DNA of 64,000 nucleotides from Pseudomonas asuensis (GCF_014646755.1 NZ_BMNW01000009.1:1-64000); one strand, 5' to 3'. Counted from the stretch's first letter, positions 30,077 through 40,358 are shown. Numbers and translations: made by a program. The notes: a model not told the origin generated them from the letters alone.

Positions 30077-30153
30077 GCGCCCGTAGCTCAGCTGGATAGA
30101 GCATCCGCCTTCTAAGCGGATGGTCGCAGGTTCGAGTCCTGCCGGGCGCGCCA
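30077..30153 (+). tRNA. tRNA-Arg (anticodon TCT)
   Basis: A full cloverleaf of 77 nt: acceptor GCGCCCG / CGGGCGC, D-arm TAGCTCAGCTGGATAGAGC, anticodon loop CTTCTAAG, T-arm GGTTCGAGTCC, and encoded CCA. The TCT anticodon reads AGA/AGG. Confidence 0.97.
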
Positions 30154-30183
30154 TTGGCGGTTCGGCGCAAGCAATGCAATATG

Positions 30184-30259
30184 GTGGGCGTAGCTCAGTT
30201 GGTAGAGCACAGGATTGTGGCTCCTGGTGTCGTGGGTTCGATTCCCATCGTCCACCCCA
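30184..30259 (+). tRNA. tRNA-His (anticodon GTG)
   Basis: Cloverleaf with acceptor GTGGGCG, anticodon stem CAGGA / TCCTG around TTGTGGC, T-arm GGTTCGATTCC and encoded CCA. The base before it (30183) is the G that becomes G-1 and pairs with C73, as all bacterial tRNA-His require. Confidence 0.97.
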
Positions 30260-30306
30260 TATTGAGAGTGCTAGGCTTAACGCCTGGTACTCGTTTTAAG
30301 TGTTAC

Positions 30307-30391
30307 GCGGATGTGGTGGAATTGGTAGACACACTGGATTTAGGTTCCAGCGCCGCAAGGTGTGAGAGTTCGAGTCTCTCCGTCCGCACCA
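30307..30391 (+). tRNA. tRNA-Leu (anticodon TAG)
   Basis: An 85-nt class II tRNA with acceptor GCGGATG / CGTCCGC, anticodon stem CTGGA / TCCAG around TTTAGGT, a long variable arm (CGCCGCAAGGTGTG) and encoded CCA. Confidence 0.97.
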
Positions 30392-30396
30392 TAGTG

Positions 30397-30427
30397 AAAA
30401 GCCGACAGCGATGTCGGCTTTTTTTTT
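30397..30427 (+). terminator. Terminator of the tRNA cluster
   Basis: AAAAGCCGACA / TGTCGGCTTTT stem with a GCGA loop and a run of nine Ts, six bases after tRNA-Leu. Confidence 0.92.
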
Positions 30428-30606
30428 GCCATTGGAAATGGCAAGCATGTTTAGGTATGAGCGAGAGGGGTTGCAGGCTTTTTTCATGCTTGGTGACCAA
30501 TACCTGCTTTATGCAGGATGACTTCCGTATCCTCTGCTACTAGAATGCTTGCCCTGTTTCTGGGGGCCGGAACGGCCGGCCTATGTCTGTGCCATGAGGA
30601 TTATCC

Positions 30607-31917
30607 ATGCAAGTTTCTGTTGAAAGCACCTCCGCTCTCGAGCGCCGAATGACCGTAGGCGTGCCGGCCGAGCGTATCGAGACCGAAGTCGCCAAGCGTC
30701 TGCAGCAAACTGCTCGCCGCGTTAAAGTGCCTGGTTTCCGTCCTGGTAAGGTACCGATGAGTGTTATCCGTCAGCGCTACGAAGCTACTGCTCGTCAGGA
30801 AGCCTTCGGTGATCTGATTCAAGAAACATTTTATGAGGCCATTGTTCAGGAAAAACTGAACCCGGCAGGTGCGCCTTCTGTTGAGCCTAAGGCTTACGAA
30901 AAGGGCAAGGATCTTGAATACGTCGCTACGTTCGAAGTATTCCCTGAGTTTGAAGTGAAGGGTCTGGAAGACATCCAGGTTGAGCGTCTGCAGTCTGATG
31001 TAGCAGATAGCGATCTGGATAACATGCTTGAGATCCTGCGCAAGCAAAACACCCGCTATGAGGAAGTTGACCGCGAAGCAGCCAATGATGATCAGGTCAC
31101 CATTGATTTCGTCGGTAAAATTGACGGTGAGGCTTTCCAGGGCGGTTCTGCAAGTGGTACGCAGCTAGTGCTGGGTTCCGGTCGCATGATTCCTGGCTTT
31201 GAAGACGGTCTTGTTGGTGCAAAGGCAGGCGAAGAGCGCGTTCTTAATCTAAACTTCCCTGAGGATTACCAAAACCTGGATCTGGCAGGCAAAGCTGCTG
31301 AGTTCACGGTAACGGTCACCAAGGTCTCTGCTCCTCAGTTGCCTGAAATGAACGAGGAGTTCTTTGCTCAGTTCGGCGTACAGGAATCTACTCTGGAAGG
31401 TTTCCGTGCTGAAGTTCGCAAGAATATGGATCGTGAACTGCGTCAGGCAATCAAGAACAAGGTCAAGAACCAGGTTATGGATGGCTTGATTGCGGCTAAC
31501 CCGATCGAAGTTCCTGCCGCTCTGATCAGTAGTGAGGTCGATCGACTGCGCGTTCAGGCTGTTCAGCAGTTCGGTGGTAACATCAAGCCTGATCAGCTGC
31601 CGGCTGAAATGTTTACCGAGCAAGCCAAGCGCCGCGTAGTTCTAGGCCTGATCATTGCTGAAATGGTCAAGCAATTTGAGCTTAAGCCTGACGATGAGCG
31701 TGTGCGTGCCCTGATCGAAGAAATGGCCTCTGCCTATCAGGAGCCTGAGCAGGTAGTTGCCTGGTACTACCAAAACGAACAGCAATTGAACGAAGTTCGT
31801 TCAGTTGTACTCGAAGAACAAGTCGTAGATACTGTTCTTGAAAAGGCTAAAGTGACCGATAAGCAGGTTTCATACGAGGACGCGGTCAAACCGGCCGAGG
31901 CCTCGCAAGCAGCCTGA
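30607..31917 (+). CDS. tig: Trigger factor
   Basis: Trigger factor is the ribosome-bound chaperone that meets nascent chains. The 436-residue protein has the ribosome-binding signature in [18 protein letters not shown] (about 38-55), the FKBP-type prolyl isomerase domain ([18 protein letters not shown] and [16 protein letters not shown], about 160-210), and the helical C-terminal chaperone domain. A GAGGA ribosome site precedes the ATG. It leads the tig-clpP-clpX-lon series. Confidence 0.97.
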   Translation: MQVSVESTSALERRMTVGVPAERIETEVAKRLQQTARRVKVPGFRPGKVPMSVIRQRYEATARQEAFGDLIQETFYEAIVQEKLNPAGAPSVEPKAYEKGKDLEYVATFEVFPEFEVKGLEDIQVERLQSDVADSDLDNMLEILRKQNTRYEEVDREAANDDQVTIDFVGKIDGEAFQGGSASGTQLVLGSGRMIPGFEDGLVGAKAGEERVLNLNFPEDYQNLDLAGKAAEFTVTVTKVSAPQLPEMNEEFFAQFGVQESTLEGFRAEVRKNMDRELRQAIKNKVKNQVMDGLIAANPIEVPAALISSEVDRLRVQAVQQFGGNIKPDQLPAEMFTEQAKRRVVLGLIIAEMVKQFELKPDDERVRALIEEMASAYQEPEQVVAWYYQNEQQLNEVRSVVLEEQVVDTVLEKAKVTDKQVSYEDAVKPAEASQAA

Positions 31918-31937
31918 TCTTTACCCGCCTCGAATCA

Positions 31938-31964
31938 CATAAGCCAGCCTCGTGCTGGCTTATG
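31938..31964 (+). other. Hairpin between tig and clpP
   Basis: Perfect 11-bp inverted repeat CATAAGCCAGC (31938-31948) and GCTGGCTTATG (31954-31964) with a 5-nt loop and no T run. It could be a partial terminator or an RNA-processing/stability hairpin that sets tig:clpP expression ratio. Confidence 0.6.
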
Positions 31965-32007
31965 CGTCTTAAGGCAAGACCATCCTGATAGGGAGTGATC
32001 GCAGGAC

Positions 32008-32649
32008 ATGTCCCGCAATTCGTTCATGCAAACAATGCCCGAAGTTCAAGCCGCTGGTGGCCTGGTGCCTATGGTGGTCGAACAATCTGCTCGTGGCGAG
32101 CGCGCGTATGATATTTACTCGCGTCTGCTTAAAGAGCGTGTGATTTTCCTGGTTGGCCAAGTCGAGGACTATATGGCTAACCTAGTAGTCGCTCAGCTAC
32201 TGTTTCTGGAAGCGGAAAATCCTGACAAGGATATTCACCTCTATATCAACTCTCCCGGTGGTTCGGTGACCGCAGGTATGTCTATTTATGACACCATGCA
32301 GTTCATCAAGCCTGATGTTTCAACAATTTGCGTAGGGCAGGCGTGCAGCATGGGCGCTTTGCTGTTGGCAGGTGGTACTGGCGGCAAACGCTATTGCCTG
32401 CCTCACTCTCGCATGATGATTCACCAGCCTTTGGGTGGTTTCCAGGGGCAGGCATCGGACATTGAAATTCACGCACGTGAAATTTTAACGATCCGTGAGC
32501 GTCTAAACAAAGTGTTGGCTCATCATACGGGTCAACCCATGGATGTTATCGCACGTGATACCGATCGCGATAATTTCATGAGCGGTGATGAGGCTGTGAA
32601 ATATGGCCTGATCGACAAGGTGTTGGAAAAGCGCAATATTCCCGCTTGA
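32008..32649 (+). CDS. clpP: ATP-dependent Clp protease, proteolytic subunit
   Basis: ClpP forms the tetradecameric serine-protease chamber that works with ClpX and ClpA. The 213-residue protein starts [18 protein letters not shown], a short propeptide, and has the catalytic Ser in [11 protein letters not shown], His in [11 protein letters not shown] and a late Asp in [10 protein letters not shown]. Length fits the family. It lies 90 bases after tig and 104 bases before its partner gene clpX. Confidence 0.97.
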   Translation: MSRNSFMQTMPEVQAAGGLVPMVVEQSARGERAYDIYSRLLKERVIFLVGQVEDYMANLVVAQLLFLEAENPDKDIHLYINSPGGSVTAGMSIYDTMQFIKPDVSTICVGQACSMGALLLAGGTGGKRYCLPHSRMMIHQPLGGFQGQASDIEIHAREILTIRERLNKVLAHHTGQPMDVIARDTDRDNFMSGDEAVKYGLIDKVLEKRNIPA

Positions 32650-32654
32650 GTCGG

Positions 32655-32695
32655 CAAGCCTGCCATAAAGTGATGATTACTAAGTGGCAGGCTTG
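32655..32695 (+). other. Hairpin between clpP and clpX
   Basis: Perfect 11-bp inverted repeat CAAGCCTGCCA (32655-32665) and TGGCAGGCTTG (32685-32695) with a 19-nt loop, no T run. The right arm overlaps the -35 box of a putative heat-shock promoter. Confidence 0.6.
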
Positions 32696-32720
32696 AAAAT
32701 GCATGGATTTGCCTTCATCT
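32692..32720 (+). promoter_or_regulatory. Possible sigma-32 promoter upstream of clpX
   Basis: CTTGAAA (32692-32698) equals the sigma-32 -35 consensus; 14 bases later CTTCATCT (32713-32720) matches the CCCCATNT -10 at five of seven defined positions. It lies 34 bases before clpX. Confidence 0.45.
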
Positions 32721-32753
32721 TGTTCCTGTAAGTAACCCGATTGGATTGATCGA

Positions 32754-34034
32754 ATGACAGATACTCGCAACGGTGACGACAACGGCAAGCTGTTGTATTG
32801 CTCTTTCTGCGGCAAGAGCCAGCATGAAGTGCGTAAGTTGATTGCCGGTCCCTCAGTCTTTATTTGCGATGAATGTGTCGACCTGTGCAATGACATCATC
32901 CGTGAGGAAGTACAGGAAGCCCAGGCCGAGAACAGTGCACATAAACTTCCAGCACCTAAAGAAATCAGTACGATTCTTGATCAGTACGTGATTGGTCAGG
33001 AACGTGCCAAAAAAGTATTAGCTGTAGCGGTTTATAACCACTACAAGCGCCTAAACCAACGTGAAAAGAAAGATGACGTTGAGTTAGGCAAGAGTAATAT
33101 TCTGCTTATTGGGCCTACGGGTTCTGGTAAGACGTTGCTGGCTGAAACGCTGGCGCGCTTGTTGAACGTACCGTTTACCATTGCAGATGCCACTACGCTA
33201 ACCGAAGCAGGTTATGTGGGTGAGGATGTTGAAAACATCATTCAGAAACTGTTGCAGAAATGCGACTATGACGTTGAAAAAGCCCAGATGGGTATTGTCT
33301 ATATCGATGAGATAGACAAGATTTCGCGTAAGTCTGATAACCCCTCTATTACCCGCGATGTGTCGGGTGAAGGTGTACAGCAGGCGTTGCTCAAGCTTAT
33401 CGAAGGCACCGTAGCCTCTGTACCTCCCCAGGGTGGGCGCAAACATCCCCAGCAAGAATTCCTGCAGGTGGATACGCGTAACATTCTGTTCATTTGCGGT
33501 GGTGCATTTGCCGGTCTGGAGAAGGTCATTCAGAGCCGCTCCACCAAGGCAGGTGGAATTGGGTTTAATGCCGAGGTGCGTAGCCAGGAGTTGGGTAAGA
33601 AAATCGGCGAGTCACTTCGTGAAGCCGAACCCGAGGATCTGGTCAAGTTTGGTCTTATTCCTGAGTTCGTAGGCCGTTTGCCTGTGATTGCGACGCTGGA
33701 TGAACTTGATGAAGCTGCTCTTATGCAGATTCTGACCGAGCCCAAAAACGCATTGACCAAGCAATACGGCAAGCTCTTCGAAATGGAAGAGGTAGATCTT
33801 GAGTTCCGTCCAGATGCCCTTAAGGCAGTAGCCCGTAAGGCGCTGGAACGTAAAACAGGCGCTCGCGGTCTACGCTCCATCCTAGAAGGCGTTCTACTCG
33901 ATACGATGTATGAGATCCCTTCTCAGAAGGAGGTTAGCAAAGTCGTTATTGACGAGAGCGTTATCGAAGGCGCCTCCCAGCCACTGTTGATTTATGAAAA
34001 CAACGACCCGGTCAAAGCGGCACCGGATGCATAA
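32754..34034 (+). CDS. clpX: ATP-dependent Clp protease, ATP-binding subunit ClpX
   Basis: ClpX is the AAA+ unfoldase that feeds substrates to ClpP. In the 426-residue protein the N-terminal C4 zinc domain ([10 protein letters not shown]...CDECVDLC), Walker A GPTGSGKT, the GYVG pore loop, Walker [10 protein letters not shown] and the ClpP-docking IGF loop (GGIGFNAEV) are all visible. It follows clpP by 104 bases with a possible separate heat-shock promoter. Confidence 0.97.
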   Translation: MTDTRNGDDNGKLLYCSFCGKSQHEVRKLIAGPSVFICDECVDLCNDIIREEVQEAQAENSAHKLPAPKEISTILDQYVIGQERAKKVLAVAVYNHYKRLNQREKKDDVELGKSNILLIGPTGSGKTLLAETLARLLNVPFTIADATTLTEAGYVGEDVENIIQKLLQKCDYDVEKAQMGIVYIDEIDKISRKSDNPSITRDVSGEGVQQALLKLIEGTVASVPPQGGRKHPQQEFLQVDTRNILFICGGAFAGLEKVIQSRSTKAGGIGFNAEVRSQELGKKIGESLREAEPEDLVKFGLIPEFVGRLPVIATLDELDEAALMQILTEPKNALTKQYGKLFEMEEVDLEFRPDALKAVARKALERKTGARGLRSILEGVLLDTMYEIPSQKEVSKVVIDESVIEGASQPLLIYENNDPVKAAPDA

Positions 34035-34039
34035 ATGAA

Positions 34040-34061
34040 AAGGGGCCCTTGAGGGCCCCTT
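34040..34061 (+). terminator. Hairpin terminator after clpX
   Basis: A strong GC stem AAGGGGCCC / GGGCCCCTT with a TTGA loop sits five bases after the clpX stop. Only a short T pair follows, so termination may be incomplete. Confidence 0.6.
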
Positions 34062-34074
34062 CGCATTAGTTAGC

Positions 34075-34103
34075 CTTGTTTTCTGATCGATTAGGCCGCA
34101 TGT
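34075..34103 (+). promoter_or_regulatory. Possible sigma-32 (heat-shock) promoter of lon
   Basis: CTTGTTT (34075-34081), a 14-base spacer and CCGCATGT (34096-34103) resemble CTTGAAA-N14-CCCCATNT; the -10 matches at all defined positions but one. It is placed 60 bases before the chosen lon start. Confidence 0.55.
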
Positions 34104-34163
34104 TAGAAAAACATGCCTTACGGTCGTGCTTATGCGGCCAGTCGAATGCCAAGAGCTGAAACC

Positions 34164-36563
34164 ATGAATAAAACGATTGAATTGCCTCTTTTGCCACTGC
34201 GTGATGTAGTGGTGTATCCGCATATGGTAATTCCGCTCTTTGTTGGGCGTGAAAAATCTGTTGAGGCCCTGGAAGCTGCCATGGCCAGCGACAAGCAGAT
34301 TCTGCTGCTTGCGCAAAAGAATCCTACTGACGATGATCCAGATTCCGATGGCTTGTACCGTATGGGTACAGTCGCCACCGTCTTGCAGCTGCTTAAACTT
34401 CCTGATGGCACAGTTAAAGTCCTGGTAGAGGGTGAGCAGCGTGGCAACATTGAGCGTTTTGTAGAGGCGAAAGGTTACTCTCGCGCTGAAGTTCAGCTAA
34501 TCGAAGATACCGAGGCTCCAGACCGCGAATCGGAAGTTTTTGTTCGTAGTCTGATGAGCCAATTCGAGCAGTATGTCCAGCTCGGCAAAAAAGTGCCCGC
34601 GGAAGTATTGTCTTCGCTTAATGGTATCGACGATCCAGGTCGCCTGGTCGATACGATGGCTGCTCATATGGCTCTCAAGCTTGAGCAGAAGCAGGAAATT
34701 TTGGAAATTGTGGATCTGGCTGAGCGCGTTGAGCATGTTCTCGCGTTGCTGGATGCAGAAATTGATCTATTGCAAGTTGAAAAGCGTATTCGTGGCCGCG
34801 TCAAGAAGCAGATGGAACGCAGCCAGCGCGAGTACTACTTAAACGAGCAGATGAAGGCCATCCAGAAAGAGCTGGGTGATATCGACGAAGGTCATAGCGA
34901 AATCGATGACCTGAAGAAGCGTATCGATAATGCGGGGCTGACCAAAGAAGCGTTGGCTAAGGCCACCGCTGAGCTGAACAAGCTCAAGCAGATGTCTCCA
35001 ATGTCTGCGGAAGCTACTGTAGTACGCTCATACATTGACTGGCTTGTTAATGTCCCATGGAAGGCTGAGAGTAAGGTTCGTTTGGATCTTGGCAAGGCCG
35101 AAGACATTCTTGATGAAGATCATTACGGTCTTGAAGAGGTCAAAGAGCGCATCCTTGAATACCTCGCTGTCCAGAAGCGAGTTAAGAAAGTGCGCGGCCC
35201 GGTATTATGTTTGGTAGGTCCACCAGGCGTGGGTAAAACCTCTTTGGCTGAGTCCATTGCACGTTCTACAGGCCGGAAATTTGTTCGTATGGCGCTCGGT
35301 GGAGTGCGTGACGAGGCTGAAATTCGTGGTCATCGCCGTACATACATTGGCTCCATGCCGGGTCGGTTGATTCAGAAAATGACCAAGGTTGGTGTGCGTA
35401 ACCCATTATTCTTGCTTGATGAAATCGACAAGATGGGTAACGACATGCGTGGTGATCCTGCTTCTGCTTTGCTGGAAGTATTGGATCCAGAGCAGAACCA
35501 TAACTTTAATGATCACTATCTGGAAGTTGACTACGACCTGTCCGACGTCATGTTCCTGTGTACGGCCAACTCCATGAATATTCCAGCACCGCTGCTGGAT
35601 CGTATGGAAGTGATTCGCCTGCCAGGTTATACGGAAGACGAAAAGGTCAACATTGCGACCAAATACCTGATACCCAAGCAGGTTAAAGCCAACGGTTTGA
35701 AAAAAACCGAAGTAACCTTTGACGAATCTGCTCTAAGAGATATGGTGCGTTATTACACCCGCGAAGCAGGTGTCCGTAGTCTTGAGCGTCAGGTGGCTAA
35801 AGTCTGCCGCAAGATCGTTAAGGAGCATGCGAAGGAAAAAGCATCTCAGCAGGCGGTAGTAAGCAGTGAGACGCTTGAGCATTACTTGGGCGTACGCAAG
35901 TTCCGTTACGGTCTCGCAGAGCAGCAGGACCAGATTGGACAAGTGACAGGTCTTGCCTGGACTCAGGTAGGTGGTGAGTTGCTGACAATCGAGGCGGCAG
36001 TAGTGCCCGGCAAAGGGCAGCTGATCAAGACCGGCTCGCTGGGTGATGTAATGGCAGAATCCATTACAGCAGCACTAACGGTTGTACGTAGCCGTGGCAA
36101 GAGTTTGGGTATCACTAAAGACTTCCATGAGAAGCATGATATTCATATTCACGTACCTGAAGGTGCAACGCCCAAAGATGGCCCGAGTGCAGGGGTTGGT
36201 ATGTGTACTGCACTGGTATCGGCTGCTACGAAGATTCCAGTACGCGCTGATGTGGCCATGACAGGTGAGATCACGCTACGTGGTCAGGTGCTTGCCATTG
36301 GTGGCTTGAAGGAGAAATTACTGGCTGCTCACCGTGGTGGAATCCGTACGGTTATCATTCCAGAGGAAAACGTACGCGATCTGCGCGACATTCCAGACAA
36401 TATTAAGGCCGATTTGGTGATTAAGCCTGTCAAATGGATTGACGAGGTCCTCCAGGTTGCGTTGCAATATGCGCCGGAGCCCTTGCCAGATGCGGCTCCT
36501 GAAATAGTCACGAATGAAGAAAAGCGCGAGCAGGATTCAAAAGAACGAATTAGCACGCACTAG
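34164..36563 (+). CDS. lon: ATP-dependent protease Lon
   Basis: Lon is a homohexameric AAA+ serine protease that removes misfolded and regulatory proteins. The 799-residue chain has the N-terminal substrate domain ([16 protein letters not shown]), Walker [11 protein letters not shown], Walker [13 protein letters not shown], and the C-terminal protease with catalytic Ser in [11 protein letters not shown] and Lys in [11 protein letters not shown] start at ATG 34164 ([10 protein letters not shown]) as in other Lon proteins; an in-frame ATG 51 bases earlier would add an unrelated tail. A heat-shock-like promoter lies just upstream. Confidence 0.97.
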   Translation: MNKTIELPLLPLRDVVVYPHMVIPLFVGREKSVEALEAAMASDKQILLLAQKNPTDDDPDSDGLYRMGTVATVLQLLKLPDGTVKVLVEGEQRGNIERFVEAKGYSRAEVQLIEDTEAPDRESEVFVRSLMSQFEQYVQLGKKVPAEVLSSLNGIDDPGRLVDTMAAHMALKLEQKQEILEIVDLAERVEHVLALLDAEIDLLQVEKRIRGRVKKQMERSQREYYLNEQMKAIQKELGDIDEGHSEIDDLKKRIDNAGLTKEALAKATAELNKLKQMSPMSAEATVVRSYIDWLVNVPWKAESKVRLDLGKAEDILDEDHYGLEEVKERILEYLAVQKRVKKVRGPVLCLVGPPGVGKTSLAESIARSTGRKFVRMALGGVRDEAEIRGHRRTYIGSMPGRLIQKMTKVGVRNPLFLLDEIDKMGNDMRGDPASALLEVLDPEQNHNFNDHYLEVDYDLSDVMFLCTANSMNIPAPLLDRMEVIRLPGYTEDEKVNIATKYLIPKQVKANGLKKTEVTFDESALRDMVRYYTREAGVRSLERQVAKVCRKIVKEHAKEKASQQAVVSSETLEHYLGVRKFRYGLAEQQDQIGQVTGLAWTQVGGELLTIEAAVVPGKGQLIKTGSLGDVMAESITAALTVVRSRGKSLGITKDFHEKHDIHIHVPEGATPKDGPSAGVGMCTALVSAATKIPVRADVAMTGEITLRGQVLAIGGLKEKLLAAHRGGIRTVIIPEENVRDLRDIPDNIKADLVIKPVKWIDEVLQVALQYAPEPLPDAAPEIVTNEEKREQDSKERISTH

Positions 36564-36574
36564 CCAGAGCTTTC

Positions 36575-36604
36575 TTGACACTTTTTTCGAGCCCTTGATA
36601 TAAA
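36575..36604 (+). promoter_or_regulatory. Sigma-70 promoter of hupB
   Basis: TTGACA (36575-36580), an 18-base spacer and TATAAA (36599-36604): consensus -35 and near-consensus -10, 94 bases before the hupB start, consistent with very high expression of HU. Confidence 0.85.
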
Positions 36605-36697
36605 GCGGCTCTTTTAAGTGTCAGGTATGCTTCACAGCACCCATTTTTGCCTACACACGTAATATATTCTTATCAGAAATGAACAAGGGGACTTAGA

Positions 36698-36970
36698 GTG
36701 AACAAGTCGGAACTGATCGATGCCGTTGCTGCATCTGCTGATATCCCGAAAGCTGTAGCTGGACGCGCTTTGGACGCAGTGATCGAATCTATCACTGATG
36801 CCCTGAAGAGCGGTGATCCGGTTGTGCTTGTCGGTTTCGGCACTTTCGCTGTCAAAGAGCGTGCAGCGCGCACTGGCCGCAATCCGCAAACTGGTAAGCC
36901 GATTGAAATCGAAGCTGCCAAGATCCCCGGTTTCAAGCCCGGCAAAGCGCTCAAGGATGCTGTGAACTGA
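36698..36970 (+). CDS. hupB: DNA-binding protein HU-beta
   Basis: HU is the abundant histone-like protein that bends and compacts DNA. The 90-residue sequence begins [19 protein letters not shown], carries the [21 protein letters not shown] arm motif and the [15 protein letters not shown] tail, exactly the family length. The start codon is GTG (36698) preceded by AAGGGG. It lies between lon and ppiD as in other Pseudomonas and has its own strong promoter. Confidence 0.97.
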   Translation: MNKSELIDAVAASADIPKAVAGRALDAVIESITDALKSGDPVVLVGFGTFAVKERAARTGRNPQTGKPIEIEAAKIPGFKPGKALKDAVN

Positions 36971-36988
36971 GTGCTTAAGGGTTTTGGT

Positions 36989-37010
36989 TCAACAGGCGTT
37001 TGTCTGTTGA
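36989..37010 (+). terminator. Possible terminator after hupB
   Basis: TCAACAG (36989-36995) pairs with CTGTTGA (37004-37010), loop of 8, followed by GTTTTAG. It is weaker than the second hairpin at 37075. Confidence 0.45.
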
Positions 37011-37074
37011 GTTTTAGCACGTGATACCGCTTGGTTCATTCCGCACGAAGACTCGCCAAAGCCCCGTTTAACAG

Positions 37075-37100
37075 AAGGCGCATCCTCTGATGCGCCTTTT
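37075..37100 (+). terminator. Terminator between hupB and ppiD
   Basis: Perfect 10-bp stem AAGGCGCATC / GATGCGCCTT with a CTCT loop and a run of four Ts. Confidence 0.85.
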
Positions 37101-37163
37101 CTCTATTCGCAATTCACCCATGCTGCCTAGCCTTTGGCCAGATGCAGCCGTTTGGGGGGGCGC

Positions 37164-39026
37164 ATGCTGCAGAACATCAGGGAACATTCACAAGGCTGGA
37201 TAGCCAAGGTCATTATTGGCGTCATTATCCTATTAATGGCATTGACCGGATTCGAGGCAATTATTCGTGCCAGTAGCCACCAAGGTGCTGTAGCACTGGT
37301 TAATGGTGAGGAAATACGCCAAACCGATCTCAATCAGGCTGTAGAGATGCAACGTCGCTCTCTGGCGCAACGTCTAGGTCCTAATTTTGATCCTGCTCTC
37401 TTGGATGAAAGCAGATTACGCGACGCGGCCTTAAAGGCGCTGACTGAGCGTCAATTACTGCTTCAGGATGCTAAGACAAATAAGTTCGCCTTTTCTGAAG
37501 CTGCCTTGGATCAGCTTATTCTCCAGACACCCGAGTTTCAGATTGACGGAAAATTCGATGCTCAGCGTTTTGATCAGACCATTGCTCAAATGGGCTACTC
37601 ACGTCTTCAGTTCCGCGAGATGCTGAAGCAAGAGATGCTCATGGGCCAATTGCGCGCCGGTATTGCAGGCACTGGCTTTGTAACGGATGCTGAGTTAAAT
37701 GCATTTGCGGCTTTGGAGCGTCAAACCCGTGACTTCGCAACCCATGTGGTGAAGGCCGACGCTTCGAAAGTTACGCTGACCAACGATGAACTACAGAGCT
37801 ATTACGATGACCATCGTAGTGAGCTCATGACGCCTGACCAGGTAGTTATTGATTACATTGAATTGAAAAAAGGCGCATTTGCAGACAAGGCGCAAATCAA
37901 GGCTGAAGATCTACAAGCACTCTATCAGTCCGAAACAGCTAATTTGTCTGAACAGCGTAACGCGGCTCATATCCTTATCGAAGTAAACGATAAGGTGAAC
38001 GATGAGCAAGCCAAAGCCAAGGTTGATGAGATCAAGGCTCGTTTGGATAAGGGCGAAGACTTTGCTGCTTTAGCCAAGAAGTTTTCTCAGGATCCTGGCT
38101 CAGCCAATAAGGGCGGTGAACTAGGCTACGCAGGTCGTGGGGTTTATGATCCAGCCTTTGAAGACGCCTTGTATGGCTTGGACAAGGGAGATGTTTCTGC
38201 CCCGGTACGCTCGGCGTTTGGATGGCATCTGATCAAGCTTTTAGGTGTTCAGGAAGCCAAAGCTCCTTCTTTGGAAAGCATGAAGCCACGTCTTGAAGCT
38301 GAGCTTAAGGCTCGTGAGGCTGATCGCCTGTTTGTAGAGGCTATCCGTACGCTTGAAAGCTCCGCATTCGAGGCTTCTGATCTGAGTCAGCCTGCACAGG
38401 AGCAGGGCTTGAAGGTACAAACCAGTAAGCCGTTCGGACGTGAGGGTAGTGATGAAGGTATTACTGCCAATCGCCAGGTTATCCAGACAGCTTTTAGTCC
38501 TGAAGTTTTGGAAGATGGTGCTAATAGCAACGCTATCCAGTTAGACGACGAGACTGCCGTAATCTTGCGTGTCAAGGAGCACCGAAAGCCTGCTCAGCAG
38601 AGCTTTGATGATGTTAAGGATAATATTCGAAATACGCTGACCAAGCAAAAAGTGGCCGACATGGCTCGTAAGCAAGGCGAGGCGCTAATTGCTGATCTGA
38701 AAGCAGGCAAGGCTGATACAATCAAGGGCTGGAAAGTTGTCGAGGCTGCTACCCGTAACCAAGAGGGTGTCGAGCCTTTGGTTCTTCAGCAGGTATTCCG
38801 TATGAATAAGCCAGGGGACAACTCCACACCTACTTATGCGGGTGTCAATTTGGCTGATGGTACTTACACGGTCATTCGCCTGACAGGCGTTAGCGTTCCT
38901 CAAGGGACCTTTACGGATGAGGAGAAGGCCATGTATCGCCGATTCCTCTCTTCACGTAGTGGTCAGGAGGACTTTGCTGCCTATCGTCGTGCGCTGGAGT
39001 CCAACGCAGAGATCAAGAATCTTTGA
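37164..39026 (+). CDS. ppiD: Periplasmic folding chaperone PpiD (SurA_N/parvulin)
   Basis: PpiD is an inner-membrane-anchored periplasmic chaperone that receives proteins from the Sec translocon. The 620-residue protein has a short cytoplasmic start, one membrane helix (IAKVIIGVIILLMALTGF, about 13-30), a long SurA-like N-terminal region and a parvulin domain (NAAHILIEV through GELGYAGRGVYDPAFEDALY), then a C-terminal helical region. I start at ATG 37164 (MLQNIREHSQGW), directly after a G-rich ribosome site, not at the in-frame start 30 bases earlier. Confidence 0.95.
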   Translation: MLQNIREHSQGWIAKVIIGVIILLMALTGFEAIIRASSHQGAVALVNGEEIRQTDLNQAVEMQRRSLAQRLGPNFDPALLDESRLRDAALKALTERQLLLQDAKTNKFAFSEAALDQLILQTPEFQIDGKFDAQRFDQTIAQMGYSRLQFREMLKQEMLMGQLRAGIAGTGFVTDAELNAFAALERQTRDFATHVVKADASKVTLTNDELQSYYDDHRSELMTPDQVVIDYIELKKGAFADKAQIKAEDLQALYQSETANLSEQRNAAHILIEVNDKVNDEQAKAKVDEIKARLDKGEDFAALAKKFSQDPGSANKGGELGYAGRGVYDPAFEDALYGLDKGDVSAPVRSAFGWHLIKLLGVQEAKAPSLESMKPRLEAELKAREADRLFVEAIRTLESSAFEASDLSQPAQEQGLKVQTSKPFGREGSDEGITANRQVIQTAFSPEVLEDGANSNAIQLDDETAVILRVKEHRKPAQQSFDDVKDNIRNTLTKQKVADMARKQGEALIADLKAGKADTIKGWKVVEAATRNQEGVEPLVLQQVFRMNKPGDNSTPTYAGVNLADGTYTVIRLTGVSVPQGTFTDEEKAMYRRFLSSRSGQEDFAAYRRALESNAEIKNL

Positions 39027-39042
39027 TTTCTAAATCGTAAAT

Positions 39043-39074
39043 AAAAGAAACCCCGCTTTAGCGGGGTTTCTTTT
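39043..39074. terminator. Bidirectional terminator between ppiD and the amine oxidase gene
   Basis: AAAAGAAACCCCGC / GCGGGGTTTCTTTT perfect stem with a TTTA loop between convergent genes. Confidence 0.92.
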
Positions 39075-40358
39075 TTAAACGTTGAATTTATCCCGGATAT
39101 CGTAATACCAAGCCCCCATAGCGGTGAAAGGAATGCGAAACAGGCGACCGCCAGGAAAGGGGTAGTGAGGTAGTTGGGCGAATGCATCGAAGCGTTCTGC
39201 CTGGCCTGCCAATGCCTCGCCGAGCACTTTGCCGGCCAGATGGGTAAACGTAACGCCGTGACCGCTACAACCCTGTGAATAATAAATATTGTTTCCCAGT
39301 CGACCTAGCTGAGGGAGGCGGGAAAGCGTTAATAGAAAGTTGCCAGTCCATGCATAATCAATTTTAACGTTAGCCAGCTCAGGAAACGTTTTCGCTAGTT
39401 TAGGCCGAATGATTTTCTCGACATCGGCTGGATCACGCGCACCGTATATGACGCCACCGCCATAGATTAACCGGCGATCAGCTGAGAGACGGTAGTAATC
39501 CAGCAGATAATTGCAATCTTCGACGCAGTAGTCTTGCGGCAATAGGCGTTTTGCCATTTCCTCGGATAACGGTTCGGTAGCAATTACTTGTGTTCCACAG
39601 GGCATAGACTTGGCTGCCAGCTCTGGAATGAGGTTACCCAAATAGGCGTTACCTGCCACCACAACATAGGTAGCTTTCACACATCCCTGGTTGGTATGCA
39701 CAACGGGTTTGGCGCCGCGTTCAACTCGAATGGCCGGAGTATGTTCGTGAATGGTCCCACCTAATGATTCGACGACATCTGCTTCACCTAGGGCAAGGTT
39801 TAGCGGGTGGATATGGCCGCCGCTACGGTCCAGCATGCCACCCGTATAACGATGGGTGCCCACAACCTGCTCAATAGCAGCCTTATCCAGCATTTCCAAC
39901 TCTTGGTGTCCGTAACGGGCCCATAATGTCTGTTGGGCTTCCAAATGGTGCATTTGCTTGGCGTTGAATGCTGCGAATACACCGCCATCCTTGAGATCAC
40001 ACTGAATGCCGTAACGGGCCACTCTTTCCCTGATGATGCGGCCCCCCTCGAATGCCATTTGACCAATTAGGTGTGCTTCTTTAGCAGGCAGAGTCTGCTC
40101 GATAACGTCTATATCTCGACTATAGCTATTGACGATCTGACCGCCATTGCGCCCGGAAGCCCCGAAACCCACTTTGGCAGCCTCAAGAATAACAACGCTG
40201 TAGCCTCTTTCGAGCAATGCAATAGCCGTTGAGAGGCCGGTATAGCCAGCGCCAATGATACAAACGTCAGCGATGCGTTCACCCTCCAGCACAGGACGCT
40301 GAGGAGCAGGATGAGCAGAGGCCGCATAGTAGGAGCTGGGGTAAGGGGTGTTCGGCAT
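39075..40358 (-). CDS. FAD-dependent oxidoreductase, gamma-glutamylputrescine oxidase-like
   Basis: A 427-residue D-amino-acid-oxidase-fold flavoprotein. The Rossmann FAD motif is VCIIGAGYTGLSTAIALLERG (about 33 on), followed by GFGASGRNGGQIVNSY, and near the C-terminus NIYYSQGCSGHGVTFTHLAGK. This pattern fits PuuB/PauB-type oxidases, which oxidise gamma-glutamylputrescine during polyamine use; other amine substrates are possible. No other puu/pau genes are adjacent. I start at the third in-frame ATG (40358, MPNTPYPSSYYAAS), six bases after AGGGA. Confidence 0.85.
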   Translation of the reverse strand: MPNTPYPSSYYAASAHPAPQRPVLEGERIADVCIIGAGYTGLSTAIALLERGYSVVILEAAKVGFGASGRNGGQIVNSYSRDIDVIEQTLPAKEAHLIGQMAFEGGRIIRERVARYGIQCDLKDGGVFAAFNAKQMHHLEAQQTLWARYGHQELEMLDKAAIEQVVGTHRYTGGMLDRSGGHIHPLNLALGEADVVESLGGTIHEHTPAIRVERGAKPVVHTNQGCVKATYVVVAGNAYLGNLIPELAAKSMPCGTQVIATEPLSEEMAKRLLPQDYCVEDCNYLLDYYRLSADRRLIYGGGVIYGARDPADVEKIIRPKLAKTFPELANVKIDYAWTGNFLLTLSRLPQLGRLGNNIYYSQGCSGHGVTFTHLAGKVLGEALAGQAERFDAFAQLPHYPFPGGRLFRIPFTAMGAWYYDIRDKFNV

